A stretch of 6,048 bases of DNA, from NCBI GenBank assembly GCA_959018155.1, contig CAUEKH010000166.1:1-6048 (forward strand). Reading direction: 5' to 3'. The notes beneath the pieces are model-generated. The model had not been told where the DNA came from, made no database searches, and saw only the letters and a list, made by a program, of their open reading frames with translations. This stretch comes from an uncultured Hungatella sp. GTDB lineage: Bacteria; Bacillota; Clostridia; Lachnospirales; Lachnospiraceae. The position numbers and the translations under genes are program-made. Below, piece after piece: positions 5,917 through 6,048 of this stretch (its first letter is position 1; every line of letters begins with the position of its first letter).

Positions 5917-6048
5917 CGCTACGGTGCAATGGCAACTGGCTGGCAGCAGCTCAACGGAAAATGGTACCACTTTAATCCTGTTTCCGATGGAACCAGAGGA
6001 ACCATGTCCGCCAATACCACCATTGATGGTTACTATGTCAATGCAGAC
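5917..6048 (+). pseudogene. Cell-wall-binding (choline-binding-type) repeat protein, 5'-truncated; continues past window
   Basis: The plus-strand frame reads RYGAMATGWQQLNGKWYHFN, then a stretch ending TIDGYYVNAD, and is open to the window edge. The TGWQ-x-x-NGKWYxFN pattern is that of CW_binding_1/choline-binding repeats, which attach secreted proteins to wall polymers. Such repeats normally come after a signal peptide and other domains or many repeats, but here an in-frame stop lies at 5884-5886 and no start with a ribosome binding site precedes the repeat. The only ATG (5929) is inside the repeat motif and has no Shine-Dalgarno; a CTG at 5896 has GAGGG upstream but no signal peptide follows. 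The upstream DNA is the AT-rich promoter of the divergent dehydrogenase. I infer a remnant left by deletion or recombination, or the tail of a displaced gene; an annotation program might call a CDS from 5929. Confidence 0.6.

Noticed and set aside
1..6048. CRISPR arrays, tRNA or rRNA genes, complete insertion sequences
   Set aside because: No regularly spaced direct repeats, cloverleaf-like sequences, rRNA signatures or transposase frames were found on either strand by eye.

Overview
The window looks like a piece of a chromosome from a Lachnospiraceae-type Clostridia (gut Firmicute). The evidence is a class III fructose-1,6-bisphosphatase, strong purine-rich Shine-Dalgarno sites in front of nearly every gene, a butanol-dehydrogenase-like iron alcohol dehydrogenase, a membrane-anchored M23 peptidase and a choline-binding-type cell-wall repeat. 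The genus cannot be fixed from this sequence alone.

Layout from left to right. Bases 1-1076 (minus) hold the N-terminal half of a class III fructose-1,6-bisphosphatase that runs off the left edge, with a probable promoter near 1141-1169. Bases 1255-1552 (minus) form a small self-contained unit: a TATAAT -10 box, a lysine-rich 54-58 residue protein of unknown function, and a clear intrinsic terminator. A divergent intergenic region (1509-1652) carries a 9-bp inverted repeat. Bases 1653-4508 (plus) carry three genes in one direction separated by gaps of about 100 bases: an RNase Z-like metallo-beta-lactamase-fold hydrolase, a single-pass membrane M23 metallopeptidase, and a Trp/Cys-rich protein of unknown function. 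They may be co-transcribed. After an octanucleotide tandem repeat (4521-4554), a bidirectional terminator (4567-4606) closes both this group and the converging iron alcohol dehydrogenase (4614-5801, minus), which has its own good promoter (5839-5867). At the right edge (from about 5917, plus) is a cell-wall-binding repeat that lacks a recognisable gene start and looks 5'-truncated; it continues past the window.

Functionally this is mostly ordinary chromosome: gluconeogenesis (Fbp), alcohol/aldehyde redox (iron ADH), cell-wall hydrolysis (M23) and an MBL-fold hydrolase. No convincing new multi-gene system is visible. The least explained items are the small lysine-rich protein, the Trp/Cys-rich third gene of the plus-strand group, the region between membrane anchor and catalytic domain of the M23 protein, and the headless wall-binding repeat.
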